From: Chryseobacterium gleum
GTDB lineage: Bacteria; Bacteroidota; Bacteroidia; Flavobacteriales_D; Sanyastnellaceae
Length of the DNA stretch: 9,159 nucleotides
Assembly: GCA_943330925.2 (NCBI GenBank)
Contig: CALQJP020000070.1
Span: 1 to 9,159, forward strand
Direction of reading: 5' to 3'
The notes beneath the pieces were generated by a model. The model saw only the letters and a program-made list of their open reading frames with translations. It ran no database searches and was not told where the DNA came from. Position 1 is the stretch's first letter. Every line of letters begins with the position of its first letter. This document shows, in pieces, positions 7,540 to 9,159 of this stretch. The translations under genes were made by a program, and so were the position numbers.

Positions 7540-7974
7540 ATGAAAGCAAAACCAATTTTCAACGGGCTTATGCTCGTGCTTGCAACCACAGGTATCTTGT
7601 TTAAGACCATGCACTGGCCGGGTGCTTCCATTCTGCTGATACTCGCATTTGGAATTCTCTTCCTCTCTCTTTTCACCACACTGCGCAGAGAAAATAAATC
7701 GCAGGGAATGTCGACCTTTGAAAACGTAGCCATGATTACTACTTTTTCTCTGCTCATATTGGGAGCTGCCTTTCGCATGCAGCACTGGCCCGGAGCTACA
7801 GTACTTGTTGTATTGGCAACAGCTTCAACCTTAGCAACCGTTCTTTACGCCGCATATCGCCAAAACCGTATTCAACTTGGACCGCAAGGCACATTCACAT
7901 TGTTATTGTTCTTGGTCATGCTCGGCGGATTGCTTCCGAATAATGCCTGGGTGGCGGTGTTTAATGCGGGGTGA
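7540..7974 (+). CDS. GldL-like HWPGA membrane protein with internal duplication
   Basis: A 144-residue, almost wholly hydrophobic protein with about five membrane spans (roughly 8-21, 30-47, 62-79, 87-104, 116-133). It consists of two copies of one unit offset by exactly 57 residues: a helix, a short basic-His-Trp turn (FKTMHWPGAS at 21-30; FRMQHWPGAT at 78-87), a second helix, and a basic end (LRREN at 48-52; YRQN at 106-109). The HWPGA turn between two helices resembles the N-terminus of GldL, the inner-membrane T9SS motor protein. The helix after each HWPGA has no glutamate, whereas GldL uses one for proton-driven rotation, and the cytoplasmic GldL region is absent. It is therefore better called GldL-like than GldL. 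It lies 118 bp downstream of a T9SS cargo gene, before a strong terminator. Function unknown; a membrane helper or sensor is possible. Confidence 0.8.
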   Translation: MKAKPIFNGLMLVLATTGILFKTMHWPGASILLILAFGILFLSLFTTLRRENKSQGMSTFENVAMITTFSLLILGAAFRMQHWPGATVLVVLATASTLATVLYAAYRQNRIQLGPQGTFTLLLFLVMLGGLLPNNAWVAVFNAG

Positions 7975-7983
7975 TTCCACCAG

Positions 7984-8015
7984 TTCACTACTTCACTATT
8001 TCACTATTTCACCAC
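7984..8015 (+). repeat. Octamer tandem repeat, four copies
   Basis: Four direct 8-bp units lie end to end: TTCACTAC, TTCACTAT, TTCACTAT, TTCACCAC. They sit between the stop codon at 7974 and the terminator at 8020. Read on the other strand they become GTGGTGAA/ATAGTGAA/ATAGTGAA/GTAGTGAA, which resembles the heptamer arrays at 8195-8364. Such low-complexity runs occur between genes in several Bacteroidota and expand by slippage. A role in transcription is not evident. Confidence 0.85.
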
Positions 8016-8019
8016 AAAT

Positions 8020-8050
8020 AAAAAGACCGCTTCATTGAAGCGGTCTTTTT
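8020..8050. terminator. Bidirectional intrinsic terminator
   Basis: AAAAAGACCGCTTC (8020-8033), loop ATT (8034-8036), GAAGCGGTCTTTTT (8037-8050): a 14-bp perfect stem, GC-rich in the middle, with five T on the 3' side on either strand. On the plus strand it ends transcription from the membrane-protein gene that stops at 7974. On the minus strand it lies six bases beyond the 3' end of the tRNA-Glu gene and ends that transcript. One hairpin therefore serves both converging units. Confidence 0.93.
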
Positions 8051-8055
8051 GTTTG

Positions 8056-8127
8056 TAGCCCGTAGGGGAATCGAACCCCTGTTTACAGAATGAAAATCTG
8101 CTGTCCTAACCCCTAGACGAACGGGCC
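8056..8127 (-). tRNA. tRNA-Glu, anticodon TTC
   Basis: The minus strand folds as a complete 72-base cloverleaf: acceptor GGCCCGT/ACGGGCT with one G-T pair at the end, D arm with GTCT and GGAC, anticodon stem GCAGA/TCTGT around loop TTTTCAT (anticodon TTC, glutamate), four-base variable loop, T arm AGGGG-TTCGATT-CCCCT, and discriminator A. The 3' CCA is not encoded (ACAAAC follows), so it must be added by CCA-adding enzyme. It is a single tRNA, with its own promoter at 8148-8177 and a terminator six bases past its end. Confidence 0.97.
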
Positions 8128-8147
8128 ATCGTTTTTCTAAGCGGGTG

Positions 8148-8177
8148 CAAATATAGTTACAGGTTTCAATGATGCAA
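8148..8177 (-). promoter_or_regulatory. Bacteroidetes-type promoter of tRNA-Glu
   Basis: On the minus strand there is a TTG (complement of 8175-8177), a 19-base spacer, and TATATTTG (complement of 8148-8155). This matches the primary sigma consensus of the phylum, TTG-N(17-23)-TAnnTTTG, perfectly at the conserved positions. Transcription should start near 8140, about 13 bases before the mature 5' end at 8127. It is the clearest promoter in the window. Confidence 0.85.
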
Positions 8178-8194
8178 GGGGAAGCGAAAAAAAA

Positions 8195-8250
8195 ATGGCG
8201 GATTACGAGTGGCTAGTGGCGAATGGCGAGTGGCGAATGGTCAGAGGTAA
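8195..8250 (+). repeat. Heptamer array, left arm of inverted pair
   Basis: Eight consecutive 7-base units in constant register, consensus RTGGCGA: ATGGCGG, ATTACGA, GTGGCTA, GTGGCGA, ATGGCGA, GTGGCGA, ATGGTCA, GAGGTAA. The centre is nearly perfect and the ends decay. It is non-coding on both strands and lies behind a run of nine A (8187-8195), just upstream of the tRNA promoter. Confidence 0.85.
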
Positions 8251-8315
8251 TTATTTTAAAGTAGTGGTCATCCATGAATCGCGTGTTTTCAAGGAGGGAT
8301 TGCGAAAGAAATAGT

Positions 8316-8364
8316 AAGTAATTCGCCACTGGCCATTCGTCACTCGCCACTCGCCATTCACCAC
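8316..8364 (-). repeat. Heptamer array, right arm of inverted pair
   Basis: On the minus strand this reads GTGGTGA, ATGGCGA, GTGGCGA, GTGACGA, ATGGCCA, GTGGCGA, then a decayed ATTACTT, the same RTGGCGA heptamer as the array at 8195-8250 but in the opposite orientation. The two arms enclose 65 bases and could form a long imperfect cruciform or RNA hairpin. The array abuts the stop codon of the dehydrogenase gene, sharing one base (8364), so it may also stabilise or end that mRNA. Confidence 0.83.
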
Positions 8365-9047
8365 TAAACCCTCACCACCCCCATACCGCCATCAACCGCC
8401 AACACTTGCCCTGTTACCCACGCCGACTTAGGCGAGAGCAGGAACTCGACCATGTCGGCTAGCTCCTGAGGTGTGCCCACTTTCTTGAGCGGATTGCGTT
8501 TTTGGGCGCCTTCTATTTTTTCGGGCGTGTTGAGGAACTTCTCTCCCAACGGAGTGTGGGTGAGCGATGGCGCTATGCAGTTAAAACGAATGAGCGGTGC
8601 ATATTCGGCGGCCAGTGAGCGGGTGAGGGCTTCGTTGGCGCCTTTCGCCATGGCTATCGAGGCATGAAAGGGCATACCGGCTCCTACAGCCACACTGCTG
8701 AACAGCACCACCGAGGGCTGTGCGCTTTGCTTCAGATTATTAAGGTAGGACTGCACAAAGGCAACAGCACCTAGTGTGTTGATCTGCAAATCGCTCTGAA
8801 ACTCAGCCTGCGTTAGTCGATGAAAGGGTTTCAGATTGATGGTCCCGGGGAAATATACCAGGCCGTCAATAGGCCCGTCGATCGCAGGAAATGCCCCGAA
8901 ATCATAATTCTCTACTTGATGAAAGTCTTGAAGGCCTTGAACTTCCGTTCGGCTGATGCCAATTACTCGGTGCCCCTGATCCATAAGCTGAACGGCTGTG
9001 GCCTTGGCAATGGCGCTATTTGCGCCGGCTAGTATGTATGTACTCAT
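8364..9047 (-). CDS. Atypical short-chain dehydrogenase/reductase
   Basis: A 227-residue Rossmann-fold protein of normal length for a classical SDR. The nucleotide-binding turn is LAGANSAIAKA at 6-16, where the usual TGxxxGxG is changed to AGxxxAxA. NNAG is replaced by YFPG (65-68). Asn90 (INTLG), Ser118 (FSSVA) and Lys135 of the catalytic set are present, but the position of the essential tyrosine, four before the lysine, is Ile131 (HASIAMAKG). The C-terminal part is canonical: RFNCIAPSLTHTPL (154-167) and WVTGQVLAVDGGM (210-222). I recall an SDR subfamily with the same MPFHASIAMAKGA segment in Bacteroidota and marine proteobacteria, so this is a lineage feature rather than a random defect. 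It probably binds NAD(P); ordinary alcohol/ketone reduction is doubtful. It starts two bases after the stop of the upstream DUF2805-family gene, so the two are translationally linked in one operon. Confidence 0.88.
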   Translation of the reverse strand: MSTYILAGANSAIAKATAVQLMDQGHRVIGISRTEVQGLQDFHQVENYDFGAFPAIDGPIDGLVYFPGTINLKPFHRLTQAEFQSDLQINTLGAVAFVQSYLNNLKQSAQPSVVLFSSVAVGAGMPFHASIAMAKGANEALTRSLAAEYAPLIRFNCIAPSLTHTPLGEKFLNTPEKIEGAQKRNPLKKVGTPQELADMVEFLLSPKSAWVTGQVLAVDGGMGVVRV

Positions 9048-9049
9048 TT

Positions 9050-9159
9050 TTATCGTTTGCTGATTTTGTTGTTCGTGATGGACCGCTGTGCCTTGCTCTT
9101 GAAACGGCTGATGTCTTCACTTCTCAGTTTGGCGTGCTTGGTGCCGCAAGCTTCCACCC
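9050..9159 (-). CDS. DUF2805/TIGR03643-family protein, C-terminal fragment
   Basis: The last 35 codons of a gene entering from the right edge and stopping at 9050-9052 (TAA). The basic tail contains TKHAKLRSEDISRFKSKAQ followed by a QRSITNNKISKR ending; the T-K-H, R-F and N-K-I-S-K-R pattern matches the end of the small DUF2805 (TIGR03643) proteins, which are about 80-100 residues long. Their function is unknown. The family was named for lying beside cryptochrome/photolyase and SDR genes, which fits the SDR gene two bases downstream here. The assignment rests on remembered sequence features of a short fragment. Confidence 0.68.
   Translation of the reverse strand, partial: VEACGTKHAKLRSEDISRFKSKAQRSITNNKISKR

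Noticed and set aside
7984..8364. CRISPR array
   Set aside because: The repeats are 7-8 bases with no spacers between units, so they are simple tandem arrays, not CRISPR repeats, and no cas gene is present.
8056..8364. tRNA attachment site with an integrated element
   Set aside because: No integrase gene and no repeated copy of the tRNA 3' end is visible in the window.

Overview
The window looks like chromosomal DNA of a marine-type Bacteroidota, probably order Flavobacteriales. Three things point there. Two large proteins end in type IX secretion (T9SS) sorting domains. A small membrane protein carries the HWPGA motif of GldL-like proteins. The one clear promoter, upstream of a tRNA gene, has the phylum-specific form TTG-N19-TAnnTTTG rather than the usual -35/-10 pair. 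Start codons are not preceded by convincing Shine-Dalgarno sequences, as is normal in this phylum.

Layout. Positions 1-907 (minus) hold the N-terminal 302 codons of a coiled-coil lipoprotein cut by the left edge. Upstream of it, 1033-2025 (minus) encodes a 330-residue protein with a PD-(D/E)xK nuclease signature. A gene-free 374-bp divergent spacer follows. On the plus strand, 2400-7421 forms a probable three-gene surface-protein cassette: a beta-helix protein with Pmp-like repeats, cadherin-like and Ig-like domains and a T9SS tail; a smaller secreted beta-helix protein with no such tail; and a protein with three tandem YWFDD repeats, two PKD domains and a T9SS tail. Next, 7540-7974 encodes a multi-span membrane protein built by internal duplication of a GldL-like HWPGA unit.

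The plus-strand series ends in a short octamer tandem repeat and a strong bidirectional terminator (8020-8050), which also ends the opposing tRNA-Glu(TTC) gene (8056-8127, minus). Between the tRNA promoter and the next gene is a pair of inverted arrays of a heptamer, consensus RTGGCGA. The right end (minus) holds an atypical short-chain dehydrogenase lacking the catalytic tyrosine, and two bases upstream of it the C-terminus of a DUF2805/TIGR03643-family protein. These two families are often found beside cryptochrome/photolyase genes, so a flavin or light-related operon probably continues beyond the right edge.

How the genes work together: the three-gene cassette probably encodes co-expressed exported proteins, two of them sent through T9SS for surface attachment or release, perhaps for adhesion or matrix contact. 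I see no CRISPR array, transposase, integrase or complete known defence system. The least familiar items are the solitary nuclease-like gene, the triple-YWFDD cassette, the duplicated HWPGA protein, the tyrosine-less SDR and the inverted heptamer arrays.
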